From: Clostridia bacterium
GTDB taxonomy: Bacteria; Bacillota; Clostridia; Oscillospirales; Acutalibacteraceae
Direction of reading: 5' to 3'
Assembly (NCBI GenBank): GCA_017503135.1
Contig: JAFVTQ010000001.1
Location: 62,001-126,000 of the forward strand
DNA: 64,000 nucleotides
Made by a program: the position numbers and the translations under genes. Below the pieces are notes generated by a model. That model saw nothing but the letters and a program-made list of their open reading frames with translations. It ran no database searches and had not been told where the DNA came from. This document shows, in pieces, positions 34,127-43,854 of the stretch (within the stretch, counting starts at the first letter, position 1; every line of letters begins with the position of its first letter).

Positions 34127-34840
34127 TTATTTTAATGGTTTTTTAGCGATTTGTGCAGATGGTCTTGGATATTTTGTCGGAGTTTGCGAATTCTTTTTTA
34201 TTGTTATAATTCTTCGAGGCATATTTTCGACTAAATCAAACACAATATCCTCATTTATTTTGCCACCGAGAATACTTATTGCTTTCTTTGCTGATTCCAT
34301 TTCTTCGTTGCTTTCGGCAGATTTCATTGAAACAAAGCTACCACCTTGCTTTACAAATGGCAAGCAATATTCAGAAAGAACGGGGAGGGCAGCAACTGCT
34401 CTCGCTGTTGCAAAATCAAATTGTTCTCTGTATTTTGAAAGCTGTGCAGCTTCTTCGGCCCTCATATGAAGAGTTTCACCTTTAACCCCACAAGCATTGA
34501 GCACACTTTCAATAAATCCTAACTTTTTCTTTGTACTGTCAAGAAAAGTCATATTTATATCAGGTCTTGCCAACTTCAATACAAGTCCTGGAAAACCTGC
34601 ACCTGTGCCAACATCAATAATCTTTGCATTTTCTGGAATATTCACATATTTAAAAATAGCAAGGCAATCGGCAAAATGCTTGACTGTTACATCGTCAGGC
34701 TCTTTGATTGCAGTGAGATTAAAACTTTTATTTGTTTCAATGAGCAATTCTGCAAACTTATCAAGACGTGTAAAAGCATCTTCATGAATTTCTATTTCAA
34801 AAGGTTTAATTGTTTTATAGAATAACTCTTTATTTAACAT
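34127..34840 (-). CDS. rsmG: 16S rRNA (guanine527-N7)-methyltransferase
   Basis: The 237-residue SAM-dependent methyltransferase (GidB) modifies G527 of 16S rRNA. Visible motifs are FNLTAIKEPDDVTVKHFADCL, IIDVGTGAGFPGLVLKLARP (SAM loop) and FDFATARAVAALPVLSEYCLP. Its ATG overlaps the mnmG stop (TAATG), so the two are coupled. About 110 bp separate it from noc. Confidence 0.96.
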   Translation of the reverse strand: MLNKELFYKTIKPFEIEIHEDAFTRLDKFAELLIETNKSFNLTAIKEPDDVTVKHFADCLAIFKYVNIPENAKIIDVGTGAGFPGLVLKLARPDINMTFLDSTKKKLGFIESVLNACGVKGETLHMRAEEAAQLSKYREQFDFATARAVAALPVLSEYCLPFVKQGGSFVSMKSAESNEEMESAKKAISILGGKINEDIVFDLVENMPRRIITIKKNSQTPTKYPRPSAQIAKKPLK

Positions 34841-36708
34841 TATATCTGTTCCTTTTTAAGATAAATAAGCAATACTGAAATATCCGATGGCGAAACACCA
34901 CTTATACGTGATGCTTGTCCCACACTTTCAGGACGCACCTTTTTAAGTTTCTCTCTTGCTTCAAGTCGAAGAGAATAAACATCGTCATAGTCTATATCCG
35001 CAGGGATTTTCTTGACTTCAAGTCTTCTCATTTCGTCAACCTTTGCTTGCTGACGCTTGATATATCCCTCATATTTCAAATCAATTTCAACCTGTTCAAA
35101 AACATCCGATGAAAGTTTAGGTCGGGTTTTGTCGAATGGTGTCAAACATTCATAGTCAAGTTGTGGACGTTTTATAAGTTCAGCAAGTCTTATACCCGTC
35201 TTCATTGGCGCTGTTTCACGTGAAACAAGCACTTCGTTAATCTCGTCTGACGGTGCAATAGTAATACTTTCAACTCTTTCACGCTCTTGCTTGATAAGTT
35301 CAAGTTTATTCAAGAATTTATCATATCTCTCTTGTGAGATAAGTCCGATTTCATAACCATAATGCATAAGACGGATATCCGCATTATCCTGACGAAGTAA
35401 AAGTCTGTATTCACTACGAGAAGTCATCATTCTGTATGGGTCAGAGCAACCCTTTGTAACAAGGTCATCAATAAGTGTGCCGATATATGAGCTTGCACGG
35501 TCAAGAATAAACGCATCTTTACCTTGAATTTTTCTAACTGCATTCACACCTGCAACAAGTCCCTGTGCAGCAGCTTCTTCATATCCTGATGAGCCATTGA
35601 ACTGACCTGCACCGAATAATCCGTCTATATCGTTAAATTCAAGAGATGCTTTAAGTGCCAATGGGTCAACACAGTCATACTCAATAGCATAAGCAGTTCT
35701 CATAACTTCAACGTTTTCAAGACCTTTAATACTGCGTAAAAATTTAAGCTGAACATCTTCAGGAAGAGAAGATGACATACCTTGAAGATATAATTCTTCT
35801 GTATCAAGTCCGCAAGGCTCAATAAAAAGTTGATGTCTTTCTTTTTCTTCAAAGCGCACAATCTTATCTTCAATACTTGGGCAATATCTTGGGCCTACAC
35901 CCTCGATTTTGCCAGAGTAAAGGGGAGAACGGTGAATGTTTTCAAGGATTATTCTCTTTGTTTCTTCGTTTGTATATGTAATGTGACAAACTGATTTATT
36001 CTCTGGAAGCTCTGTTGTAGCAAAAGAGAATGGAACAATCTGTTCGTCACCCTCTTGAATTTCTAATTCAGAAAAATCAACACTGCGTCTATTAACTCGT
36101 GATGGAGTACCTGTTTTAAATCTACGAAGCGGAATATCCATTTTATAAAGCGCTTCTGAAAGACGAGTTGCCGCAAACATTCCATCAGGGCCACTTTCAT
36201 AAGAAATATCACCAATATAAATTCGTCCACCTAAAAAAGTACCCGTTGCAAGAATTACTGCTTTTGCTGAATAAATTGCTTCTAACTGAGTTTTAAGATA
36301 GAAAACCCCATCTTTTTTATAAAGGTCAACAATTTCAGCTTGTTTCATATCAAGGTTTTCTTGTTTTTCAAGAGTGTGCTTCATATATTTGGAATATTCT
36401 CTTCGGTCAATCTGGGCACGCAAAGAATGAACCGCAGGGCCTTTGCCTCGATTCAACATTCTTGTCTGGATTGATGTTTTATCGGCTGCAATGCCCATTT
36501 CACCACCAAGAGCATCAATTTCACGAACAAGATGTCCCTTTGATGTTCCACCGATTGATGGGTTACAGGGCATATTGCCAACCCAGTCCATATTGATTGT
36601 AAACACAACCGTTTTTGCCCCAAGTCGAGCAGATGCAAGTGCTGCTTCAATACCTGCGTGACCTGCACCGATAACGGCTACATCATATTCTTTTGCAAAA
36701 TATTCCAT
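34840..36708 (-). CDS. mnmG: tRNA uridine-5-carboxymethylaminomethyl modification enzyme MnmG (GidA)
   Basis: Start ATG 36708 has AAGGA about 10 nt upstream; an in-frame start at 36753 lies inside a terminator hairpin. The 622-residue FAD protein opens with [23 protein letters not shown] (dinucleotide fold), with [26 protein letters not shown] and [13 protein letters not shown] as family signatures. With MnmE (51405, other side of oriC) and GTP/FAD it installs the cmnm5 group at U34. The second parS site lies inside its coding sequence. Confidence 0.97.
   Translation of the reverse strand: MEYFAKEYDVAVIGAGHAGIEAALASARLGAKTVVFTINMDWVGNMPCNPSIGGTSKGHLVREIDALGGEMGIAADKTSIQTRMLNRGKGPAVHSLRAQIDRREYSKYMKHTLEKQENLDMKQAEIVDLYKKDGVFYLKTQLEAIYSAKAVILATGTFLGGRIYIGDISYESGPDGMFAATRLSEALYKMDIPLRRFKTGTPSRVNRRSVDFSELEIQEGDEQIVPFSFATTELPENKSVCHITYTNEETKRIILENIHRSPLYSGKIEGVGPRYCPSIEDKIVRFEEKERHQLFIEPCGLDTEELYLQGMSSSLPEDVQLKFLRSIKGLENVEVMRTAYAIEYDCVDPLALKASLEFNDIDGLFGAGQFNGSSGYEEAAAQGLVAGVNAVRKIQGKDAFILDRASSYIGTLIDDLVTKGCSDPYRMMTSRSEYRLLLRQDNADIRLMHYGYEIGLISQERYDKFLNKLELIKQERERVESITIAPSDEINEVLVSRETAPMKTGIRLAELIKRPQLDYECLTPFDKTRPKLSSDVFEQVEIDLKYEGYIKRQQAKVDEMRRLEVKKIPADIDYDDVYSLRLEAREKLKKVRPESVGQASRISGVSPSDISVLLIYLKKEQI
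35212..35227. promoter_or_regulatory. parS site 2 (inside mnmG)
   Basis: TGTTTCACGTGAAACA is identical to site 1, embedded in the mnmG coding sequence where it encodes part of VSRET. Confidence 0.96.
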
Positions 36709-36723
36709 AATATCAATTCCTTG

Positions 36724-36761
36724 AAAAAAATCGGCGATAAGTATTCCTACCACCGCCGATT
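36724..36761 (-). terminator. Terminator-like hairpin between jag and mnmG
   Basis: On the minus strand AATCGGCG (36761-36754) pairs with CGCCGATT (36736-36729) and is followed by TTTTTTT. The U-tract runs straight into the mnmG ribosome site AAGGA, so it terminates after jag or attenuates mnmG. Confidence 0.8.
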
Positions 36762-36766
36762 ATCAA

Positions 36767-37726
36767 TTAGTCTGTAATTGTTGGGATTTCAACCTTGCCA
36801 TAAAGAGCTGAACCATCAATATCGCTCTTTGGTGCTCTGTCTGGAGAAATCTCTGGCTTATATGCTTCTTTCTTCTCACGTCTGCCACCACGGTTATAGC
36901 CACCGTTTCTGCTACGAGAATGATTTTTTGCACCTTCAACAGGTGTAATAACAACTCTTCTATCAAGGTCTGAACCGATTGAATGAGAAGTTGCACCTTC
37001 AATCTCTTGAACTGCTGTATGAATAATTCTTCTTTCATAAGGATTCATTGGTTCAAGAGAAATGTTTCTTCCCTGACGAACAGCTTTAATTGCTGTTTTT
37101 CTTGCAAGGATTTTAAGAGTTTCTTCTCTCTTTGCACGGTAGTTACCAACATTGATTGAAACTCTCTTATAACTCTGGTTGCCCTTGTTTGCCATCATTC
37201 TTGCAAGATACTGAATAGCATCAAGAGTTTCACCACGTTTACCGATGATGATACCATAATCATCACCACAATCAAGCTCAAAATAAATTTCTTCTTCGTT
37301 TGACATTTCTTTGATATTGCATTCTGTCATGCCAAGACCGAGAACAATTGACTTGATATATTCAACTGTTTCACCATAGAGATTTGTTTCATTTAAAGGA
37401 AGAGTAGCTTCTTCTTTCTTTTCTACTTTAACTTCTTTAACTTCTTCTTTTTTCTCTACTGGCTTTTTATTTTCATTTTTAACGACTTTTTTGTCGTGTT
37501 TTTTGTTGTTTTTGTTATTTGGTTTCTTTTCTGGTTTTGGGTCTGCAACTTCAATAGAAATCTTAACTTTTGCAGGGTTACCACCAAAAAGACCAAGAAT
37601 TTTCTTAACAGGAGTCTGCAAAACTTCAACTGAAAAATCGTCGAAATCTGTAACGCCTAATTCAAGCATCGCAGCAGCTCTTGCTTCGTCAACCGTATTA
37701 CCGGTTCCGATTGCTTCTTTAATCAT
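36767..37726 (-). CDS. jag: Jag / SpoIIIJ-associated RNA-binding protein (KhpB)
   Basis: The 319-residue protein has an N-terminal Jag_N domain (about 1-52, KEAIGTGNTVDEARAAAMLELG), a long Lys/Glu linker (about 60-115), a KH domain with a GxxG-type loop (IIGKRGETLDAIQYL), and an R3H domain (NPYERRIIHTAVQ, RRVVITP), ending in a Gly/Arg-rich tail (RNGGYNRGGRR). KhpB binds RNA and affects elongation and division in Firmicutes. It follows yidC directly (2-bp gap), the usual arrangement. Confidence 0.95.
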   Translation of the reverse strand: MIKEAIGTGNTVDEARAAAMLELGVTDFDDFSVEVLQTPVKKILGLFGGNPAKVKISIEVADPKPEKKPNNKNNKKHDKKVVKNENKKPVEKKEEVKEVKVEKKEEATLPLNETNLYGETVEYIKSIVLGLGMTECNIKEMSNEEEIYFELDCGDDYGIIIGKRGETLDAIQYLARMMANKGNQSYKRVSINVGNYRAKREETLKILARKTAIKAVRQGRNISLEPMNPYERRIIHTAVQEIEGATSHSIGSDLDRRVVITPVEGAKNHSRSRNGGYNRGGRREKKEAYKPEISPDRAPKSDIDGSALYGKVEIPTITD

Positions 37727-37728
37727 AT

Positions 37729-38691
37729 TTACACCTCAGTATTGTTGTCATCCAATGTGTCTGCAACATTTTTAAGTATTCTTTCTCTAGCGCGACGATT
37801 AATTGTTTCATCAACCATTGCTTTAGCAAGCATCTTTTTAGGAGTGAACACTTTATTTGTGATAAGCATCTGAACAAATGAAAGCGCACTTGACATAATG
37901 ATATAAATACCAACGCTTGCAGGGAACAAGAATGAGAAATAAATGCTCATTGCAGGTGACATAAGTGACATACAACCCATTGATGGGTTATTTGCCATTT
38001 CAGGATTTGTCTTTTTCTGACGAAGCCATGTATAAACACCCATAGCAAGTGAAGTTACACCTGTAAGAATAGGGATAATCCATAACAAATCCCAACCCAT
38101 TTTTGTATCAGGTGTTCTTGAAAGGTCAATTCCAAGGAATTGGAAATTATCGATAAATTCATTAATTTTTGTAACTGTTTCAACAGGAATAGCTGATAAA
38201 TCAAGCTCGTCGAAACGAGTAATTGCAGTAAGCTCAAGTCTTAACTCCTGTTTTTCATAAGCAGTCAAATCAGAAAGTTTTAAAACTTCTGCTTTGAGAG
38301 TTTCAACAACATTTGCAGGAATTTTAAGAACATATGATAAAAGTCTGTAGTTTACTGCGAAAACGCCCATCATAACAGGAAGCTGAATAAGAAGACCTGA
38401 ACAACCACCAGTCATAGCTGAATAGCCTTCTTTTGAATAAAGCTCTTGTGTAGCTTCATTAATTTTTTGCTGATTGCCAGCATATTTTTCTTTAATTCTT
38501 CTGAGTTTTGGTTGCATTCTTTGGGATTTAACCATACCCTTTTGCTGCTTAATCGAGGACGGGAGTAAAATAAGTTTAACGCAGAGCGTCATAAGCAACA
38601 ATGATAAAACGTAATTATTACTTAAATCATAAAAAAAGCCGATAATGTAACCAAATGGTACTGAAAAAACGTTATAAATAAATTCGTACAT
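37729..38691 (-). CDS. yidC: Membrane protein insertase YidC
   Basis: The 320-residue Gram-positive-type YidC has five hydrophobic segments. The first cytosolic hairpin is PSSIKQQKGMVKSQRMQPKLRRIKEKY, and the conserved arginine lies in the hydrophilic groove. The family signature GLLIQLPVMMGVFAVNY is present. An insertion of about 60 residues lies between segments 2 and 3. There is no lipobox, unlike SpoIIIJ. It inserts membrane proteins with or without SecYEG. Confidence 0.94.
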   Translation of the reverse strand: MYEFIYNVFSVPFGYIIGFFYDLSNNYVLSLLLMTLCVKLILLPSSIKQQKGMVKSQRMQPKLRRIKEKYAGNQQKINEATQELYSKEGYSAMTGGCSGLLIQLPVMMGVFAVNYRLLSYVLKIPANVVETLKAEVLKLSDLTAYEKQELRLELTAITRFDELDLSAIPVETVTKINEFIDNFQFLGIDLSRTPDTKMGWDLLWIIPILTGVTSLAMGVYTWLRQKKTNPEMANNPSMGCMSLMSPAMSIYFSFLFPASVGIYIIMSSALSFVQMLITNKVFTPKKMLAKAMVDETINRRARERILKNVADTLDDNNTEV

Positions 38692-38715
38692 TTTGTCCTC
38701 CGAAAATTATTGGAC

Positions 38716-38946
38716 TCACTTTTTTTGTTTTTTCTCGGGAACTGGGTCATACCCACCGGGAAAAATTGGATTACATCTTAAAAGTCTTAATACAGCAAGA
38801 ACAGAGCCCTTCAAGACTCCGTGAATTTCAACTGCTTGTATTGCATATTGCGAACAGGTTGGATAATAACGGCATTTTGGTCCGAACAAGGGTGATATTT
38901 TTCTCTGATAAAACTTTATAGATTTAATTATAAACTGTTTCATCAA
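38716..38946 (-). CDS. yidD: Membrane protein insertion efficiency factor YidD
   Basis: The 76-residue protein has the family core [29 protein letters not shown] and [18 protein letters not shown], with the three conserved cysteines. It overlaps rnpA by 23 bp and precedes yidC by 24 bp, the standard order. Confidence 0.95.
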   Translation of the reverse strand: MMKQFIIKSIKFYQRKISPLFGPKCRYYPTCSQYAIQAVEIHGVLKGSVLAVLRLLRCNPIFPGGYDPVPEKKQKK

Positions 38947-39274
38947 TTACACCTGCTTCCTTTAATTGTGAAAGCATTAATTGTGCTATCTGTGTGCTTT
39001 TTTGATATTTTGTTCTTGACCTTGCAACAAATACGAAATCATAATTACCGTTTATTCTATCTTCTATTTCACGATAGGCTGCACGAATAACTCGTCTTGA
39101 ACGATTACGCTCAACTGCGTTGCCTATCTTTTTTGAAGTAGTTATCCCGATACGACAAATTCCCGCACGGTTTTTCATTACATAAGAAACCAGTGCAGGA
39201 GATTGAAATGATTTACCTTTGCCGTACAGTCTGCGAAAATCGCAATTTTCTTTTAATGTTACTGTCCGTTTCAC
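38924..39274 (-). CDS. rnpA: Ribonuclease P protein component
   Basis: The 116-residue basic protein has the RNR signature ([19 protein letters not shown]) and the FVFVAR strand. It partners the catalytic RNA that matures tRNA 5' ends. It follows rpmH by 24 bp. The rnpB RNA gene was not seen in this window. Confidence 0.96.
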   Translation of the reverse strand: MKRTVTLKENCDFRRLYGKGKSFQSPALVSYVMKNRAGICRIGITTSKKIGNAVERNRSRRVIRAAYREIEDRINGNYDFVFVARSRTKYQKSTQIAQLMLSQLKEAGVIDETVYN

Positions 39275-39298
39275 TTTTTAAAAACCTTCATTGACAAA

Positions 39299-39433
39299 TT
39301 AATATGTCAACTGCTTTCTGCCCTTAGCTCTTCTACGAGCAAGTACCTTTCTGCCATTTCTGTCAGACATTCTCTTACGGAAGCCGTGTTCCATCTTGCG
39401 ATGACGCTTTTTAGGCTGATAAGTTCTCTTCAT
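39299..39433 (-). CDS. rpmH: 50S ribosomal protein L34
   Basis: The 44-residue ORF, from ATG 39433 to TAA at 39299, begins [20 protein letters not shown] and ends GRKQLTY, the full L34 sequence pattern. GGAGG precedes the start. It is the first gene left of the putative origin, with a perfect promoter at 39491-39519. Confidence 0.97.
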   Translation of the reverse strand: MKRTYQPKKRHRKMEHGFRKRMSDRNGRKVLARRRAKGRKQLTY

Positions 39434-39490
39434 TATTTACTCCTCCGTTTCATTTAATAGTCACACATGTAAAAATATCTGCGGATAGAC

Positions 39491-39519
39491 ATTATATAAA
39501 AATTTTGTCAACTTGTCAA
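39491..39519 (-). promoter_or_regulatory. rpmH promoter with duplicated -35 box
   Basis: On the minus strand, TTGACA (39519-39514) and TATAAT (39496-39491) are spaced by 17 bp, a perfect consensus. A second TTGACA (39511-39506) lies 8 bp downstream, too close to use the same -10. Confidence 0.85.
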
Positions 39520-39714
39520 CTTTAAAAAATTATAGCAAAAAAGTCAATATATTTGGGTTTAATAATAAAAAAATAAAGTTTTCAACAACATATTGTGTTT
39601 TATGTTGAAAACTGCAGTTGAAATTTTTATTTTAATTTTTAATTTTTTGAAAAGTTGCACTATTTATATATATATATTAATTGTATATTTATTTATTTTT
39701 TCATTTAAAATTCA

Positions 39715-39743
39715 TTGAAATTCGTTTTAAAGTGTGCTAAAAT
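39715..39743 (+). promoter_or_regulatory. dnaA promoter
   Basis: TTGAAA (39715-39720) and TAAAAT (39738-39743) are spaced by 17 bp, about 115 bp upstream of the dnaA start. Confidence 0.65.
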
Positions 39744-39858
39744 TGATTATGTGTGATAGTGGGCAACTACACTTATATTCACCAAAAACGCAAAATAGCA
39801 CGGTTTTTATTGAAATTACAGCATTTTACCTGTTTTTATAAAAAATATTGAAAGGAAG

Positions 39859-41181
39859 ATGAAAGTGAACTCATATTCAGAATTCTGGCAAGCTGTCTGT
39901 GATTATTGCAGAGAAAATATGAACACAATCGCATATAATATGTGGATTGAACCATTAAAGCTTATCAAACTTGAATCCGAAAGAGTTATTATTGCAGCGC
40001 CAGGCTTTAAAATCGATTTGATTATGGATAAATATCGTCAGCTTATTGAAGACGGTTTTTATAATGTTTTAGGTTTCAATGTTGAAATTGAGCTTATTCC
40101 TTTTGAAAATGTTCCAAATGAAAAAAGTGAAGATAATAATACTTCAACAGGCTCAAGCTATTCAAATCTTGAAAATGCAAAATTAACCTTCAATAATTTC
40201 GTTGTTGGTCCATCAAATAAATTTGCTTATACAGCATCAATGAGAGTTGCAGAAACACCGGGTTCAGTTTTTAATCCACTTTTTATTTATGGAAATTCAG
40301 GACTTGGTAAAACTCACCTTTTAAATGCGATTATTGAAAAAATCAAGAGTAATAACCCAGATGCAAATATTGTTTATACAACAAGTGAAAATCTCACTAA
40401 TGAACTTTATTTTGCGTTGCAAACAAAAACAACTCACGATTTACATAATAAATACAGAACTTGTGATGCTTTGCTTATTGACGATATTCAGTTTATTGCA
40501 GGCAAAGCACAAACAGAAGAAGAAATCTTCCATACTTTTGACACTTTAATCAAAGCCGGAAAACAAATTGTTTTGACATCGGACAAGCCACCAAGCGCAA
40601 TTCCAAAAATTGAAGACAGACTTAAAACAAGATTTGAAAGTGGTCTTCTTTGTGATATTCAACCACCTGATTTTGAAACGAGAGTTGCAATCATTAAAGA
40701 TAAAGCAAACGGACTTCGTTTTGAATTGCCAAATGATGTTTGTGGTTTTATTGCAGAAAACATCAAAAGTAATGTTCGTCAAATGGGCTCAGCAGTTAAA
40801 AATATTTATGCTTATTGCTCATTCAATGATGTTTCACCAACTATTGAAGTTGCAAAAGAAGTTCTTAAAGATATTCTTATTACAAGTCAACCAATCGGCG
40901 TTGTAATTGATAATATTCTTGAAAAAGTGTCTTTTACATTTGGTGTTACAGCTGAACAGCTTAAAAGTGAGCGTCGTGATGCTAACATCAATAATGCAAG
41001 ACAAGCTGCAATGTATATTATCAGAGAAATTACTGATTTATCTCAGGATGAAGTTGGTAAAGTCTTTGGCAGAAACCATTCAACTGTTAATAGTTCACTT
41101 AAAAATGTTCAAAATAAAATCAATTCTGACTCAAAATATAAAAACTTGATTAATGAAATAATTAAGAATATAAATGACTAA
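39859..41181 (+). CDS. dnaA: Chromosomal replication initiator DnaA
   Basis: The 440-residue protein has domain I (about 1-80, interaction domain), a short linker, the AAA+ domain III with Walker A GNSGLGKTHL and Walker B LLIDDIQF, and domain IV with the DnaA signature GRNHSTVNSSLK. It binds DnaA boxes and opens oriC. AAAGGAAG precedes the ATG. The helix-turn-helix and signature regions look normal, so a changed box sequence is not obvious from the protein alone. Confidence 0.98.
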   Translation: MKVNSYSEFWQAVCDYCRENMNTIAYNMWIEPLKLIKLESERVIIAAPGFKIDLIMDKYRQLIEDGFYNVLGFNVEIELIPFENVPNEKSEDNNTSTGSSYSNLENAKLTFNNFVVGPSNKFAYTASMRVAETPGSVFNPLFIYGNSGLGKTHLLNAIIEKIKSNNPDANIVYTTSENLTNELYFALQTKTTHDLHNKYRTCDALLIDDIQFIAGKAQTEEEIFHTFDTLIKAGKQIVLTSDKPPSAIPKIEDRLKTRFESGLLCDIQPPDFETRVAIIKDKANGLRFELPNDVCGFIAENIKSNVRQMGSAVKNIYAYCSFNDVSPTIEVAKEVLKDILITSQPIGVVIDNILEKVSFTFGVTAEQLKSERRDANINNARQAAMYIIREITDLSQDEVGKVFGRNHSTVNSSLKNVQNKINSDSKYKNLINEIIKNIND

Positions 41182-41394
41182 GATTTCGACACTTTTCAAA
41201 GTTTCAACAATCAAGTTTTCAACAAGTTAGTTTATAACTTTTGTTTTGACAATCCATTAAAAACTTTTCAAAGCAGAAAAAATCTCTGTTAAGCCCTATA
41301 AATAAAGAAAAAACAGAGTTTTCGACAGTTTAAACCGACTCTACTACTAATACTATTCTTTTTATTATTTTTATTCTTTTAAAGGAGAATGTTT
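41182..41394. other. dnaA-dnaN gap with repeated TTTTCRACA words
   Basis: The gap carries AGTTTTCAACA at 41214-41224 (identical to the two copies upstream of dnaA), GTTTCAACA at 41201-41209, and AGTTTTCGACA at 41317-41327. These may be DnaA boxes of a second origin cluster, as in bipartite Firmicutes origins. No gene is present. Confidence 0.55.
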
Positions 41395-42516
41395 ATGAAA
41401 TTTATCTGTTCCTCACAAATTCTCAGTGAAGCTTGTATGAATGTTCAAAGAGCAACATCTACAAAGTCATCAAACCTTCCAACAATTGAAGGTATCTTAA
41501 TAAAAGCAGAAAACGACAGAATTATGCTCACAGGTTATGACCTTGAAGTTGGTATTATCACATCAGTTGCAGGTCGTGTTGAACAAACTGGTAGTATTAT
41601 TCTCAATGCAAAAATTCTTTGCGATATTTTGAGAAATGTTCCTGATGACCTTGTTTCAATCGAATGTGATGACCGTCTTATCTGCAAAATTAAGAGTGGT
41701 GACTCAGAATTTTCAATTATGGGCTTCTCAGAGGCTGATTATCCTGAACTTCCATCAGTTTCAGGTGGTTTTCCAATCGTAGTTGGTGGCGAAATTCTTA
41801 AAGATATGGTTAAGAAAACCATTTTTGCTGCTGCAGAAAATGATTCAAAAGTAATTCATACAGGTGTTCGTTTTGAAGTTACAAGTGGTAATATCCGTCT
41901 TGTTTCAGTTGATGGTTATAAACTTGCAATCAGAAACGAAAAAATTGATTATAACGGCGAAGAAAAAATCTTTGTTGTTCCAAAGAAAACACTTAATGAG
42001 GTTGTAAAACTTATTAATGATAATTGCGAAACAATTTCAATGGTTGTTGCTTCTCGTCATATTCTTTTTGAATGTGGTAATTATGTAATTATTTCTCGTC
42101 TTCTTGAAGGTGAATTTTTAAATTATAAAGCAGCAATTTTAACAACTGCAAAAACTGAAGTTAAAGTTAACACAAGAAATCTTATCAGCAGTATTGAAAG
42201 AACATCACTTATTATTACTGAAAGAATTAAGAGCTATGTAAGATGTATTTTTGATGCAGAATCAATCAGAATTTCAAGTACAACTGCACTCGGTACTGCA
42301 AACGATAGAATTCTTGCAGATATTCAGGGTGAAAGAGTTGAAATTGGTTTTAATAACAAATATCTTCTTGATGCTCTTAAAGTTTGTGATACAGATGAAA
42401 TCACACTTCGTCTTAATGGTGCAACATCACCTATTATTATGGTACCAGAAGATGATGGTTCACTCATCTATGAAAGAAGTTTCTTGTTTATGGTACTTCC
42501 TGTAAGGATGAACTGA
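41395..42516 (+). CDS. dnaN: DNA polymerase III beta subunit (sliding clamp)
   Basis: ATG 41395 has AAAGGAG at 8 nt; an in-frame ATG at 41389 is too close to that site. The 373-residue protein has the three-domain clamp layout with segments such as LPTIEGILIKAENDRIMLTGYDLE, FSIMGFSEADYPELP, GVRFEV and the C-terminal FMVLPVRMN. It encircles DNA and tethers polymerase. It is followed by yaaA with a 1-bp gap. Confidence 0.98.
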   Translation: MKFICSSQILSEACMNVQRATSTKSSNLPTIEGILIKAENDRIMLTGYDLEVGIITSVAGRVEQTGSIILNAKILCDILRNVPDDLVSIECDDRLICKIKSGDSEFSIMGFSEADYPELPSVSGGFPIVVGGEILKDMVKKTIFAAAENDSKVIHTGVRFEVTSGNIRLVSVDGYKLAIRNEKIDYNGEEKIFVVPKKTLNEVVKLINDNCETISMVVASRHILFECGNYVIISRLLEGEFLNYKAAILTTAKTEVKVNTRNLISSIERTSLIITERIKSYVRCIFDAESIRISSTTALGTANDRILADIQGERVEIGFNNKYLLDALKVCDTDEITLRLNGATSPIIMVPEDDGSLIYERSFLFMVLPVRMN

Positions 42517-42517
42517 T

Positions 42518-42760
42518 ATGAAAAAAATTTCAGCAAGAATTAAACAAAAAGAGCACAGACAGATTCAAATAGATAGCGATTTCATCAGACTCGATGCATT
42601 GTTAAAGCTTGTTAATGCAGTTATGACAGGTGGTCATGCAAAAATCGTCATTCAAGAAGGCGATGTTAAAATCAACGGTGAAATTTGCACTGCTCGTGGC
42701 AAAAAAATTCATCCAGGAGAAAAGGTTGAATTTTACGGTGTTGTTTATGAGGTTATCTGA
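42518..42760 (+). CDS. yaaA: YaaA-type S4-domain RNA-binding protein
   Basis: This 80-residue protein has an S4-like fold: FIRLDALLKLVNAVMTGGHAK, then VKINGEICTARGKKIHPGEKVEF. It matches the small YaaA/RlbA protein always found between dnaN and recF in Firmicutes; its role, possibly in ribosome assembly, is not settled. It overlaps recF by 1 bp (TGATG). Confidence 0.9.
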   Translation: MKKISARIKQKEHRQIQIDSDFIRLDALLKLVNAVMTGGHAKIVIQEGDVKINGEICTARGKKIHPGEKVEFYGVVYEVI

Positions 42761-43854
42761 TGCATGTTAATGAGATAAAAATAGAAAATTTCCGTAATAT
42801 TGATTTTATGGGAATTTTTCCACACAAAGAAATAAATGTTATATATGGTCAGAATGGGCAAGGTAAAACAAATCTTTTAGAAGCAATCTGGCTTTTTACA
42901 GGATGTAAAAGTTTCAGAAACTCAAAAGATAGTGAGCTTATTCAGTTTGACAATGAAAATTCAAAGATTTCAATGAGCTTTGAAACTGCTCTTCGTGAAA
43001 ATAACGCATCAATTTTTATTGAAAAAAAACGAATGGCAAGTCTTAACGGTGTAAATCTTGGGTCACCAAGAGAATTGATAGGCAAATATTATGCTGTTGT
43101 GTTTTCACCAATACATTTATCTCTTATTAAAGACGGACCAATAAACAGAAGAAAATTTATTGATACTGCAATCAGTCAGACAGATAATGTGTATGCGAAA
43201 AAACTTACATATTTTAATCATCTGATAACACAAAAAAATGCGTTACTTAAAAATGCATCAGAAAATTCTTCACTTTTAGATACACTTGATATTTGGGATG
43301 AAAAAATTGCTCTTGCAGGTGCAGATGTGATTGTTGATAGAATTAATTACATTAAAAAATTGCAAGTTAAAGCAAGTGAAATATATAACGGCATTTCAGG
43401 TGAAAAAGAAGAACTTACAATAAAATATTTGAGTAATGTCCGTTATGAAAGCGAAGAAAAACAAGATATTGCAAGAATATATTTTGAAAGCATGTTAAAA
43501 CATCGTCCAAATGATTTGTATCTTAAAAATACAACAAACGGACCTCACAGAGATGATATTGAAATCTCAATAAATGGTATTTCTGCGAGAAAGTTTGGTT
43601 CACAAGGTCAACAGAGAAGCGCTTCACTTGCATTAAAGCTCGGTGAAGCAGAAATTATTAAAGATTTAAAGGGCGAGCATCCTATAATTTTATTGGATGA
43701 TGTTATGAGTGAGCTTGACAGTACAAGACAAAACTATATTCTTAATAAAATGACAGGAAAACAGGTTTTCATTACCTGTTGCGAAAAAGAGACAATTTCT
43801 CGACTTCACGCAGGTAAGGTATTTAAAATAGAAAACGGAAAAGCGGTGGACTGA
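42760..43854 (+). CDS. recF: DNA replication and repair protein RecF
   Basis: The 364-residue SMC-like ATPase has Walker A GQNGQGKTNLLEA, the signature GSQGQQRSASLALKL and Walker B PIILLDDVMSELD. With RecO and RecR it loads RecA at gaps. It is translationally coupled to yaaA and to the next gene. Confidence 0.97.
   Translation: MHVNEIKIENFRNIDFMGIFPHKEINVIYGQNGQGKTNLLEAIWLFTGCKSFRNSKDSELIQFDNENSKISMSFETALRENNASIFIEKKRMASLNGVNLGSPRELIGKYYAVVFSPIHLSLIKDGPINRRKFIDTAISQTDNVYAKKLTYFNHLITQKNALLKNASENSSLLDTLDIWDEKIALAGADVIVDRINYIKKLQVKASEIYNGISGEKEELTIKYLSNVRYESEEKQDIARIYFESMLKHRPNDLYLKNTTNGPHRDDIEISINGISARKFGSQGQQRSASLALKLGEAEIIKDLKGEHPIILLDDVMSELDSTRQNYILNKMTGKQVFITCCEKETISRLHAGKVFKIENGKAVD

Larger units (their letters stand above)
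39434..39858. other. oriC: Putative replication origin (oriC), rpmH-dnaA gap
   Basis: This 425-bp gap is very AT-rich, with a tract at about 39618-39710 suited to unwinding. No canonical TTATCCACA was found. Instead a perfect 11-bp inverted pair, AGTTTTCAACA (39577-39587) and its complement (39603-39613), is present, and the same word recurs after dnaA at 41214-41224. The gene polarity switch, the rpmH-dnaA context and two parS sites within 7 kb support origin identity; the DnaA-box variant is inferred. Confidence 0.7.
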
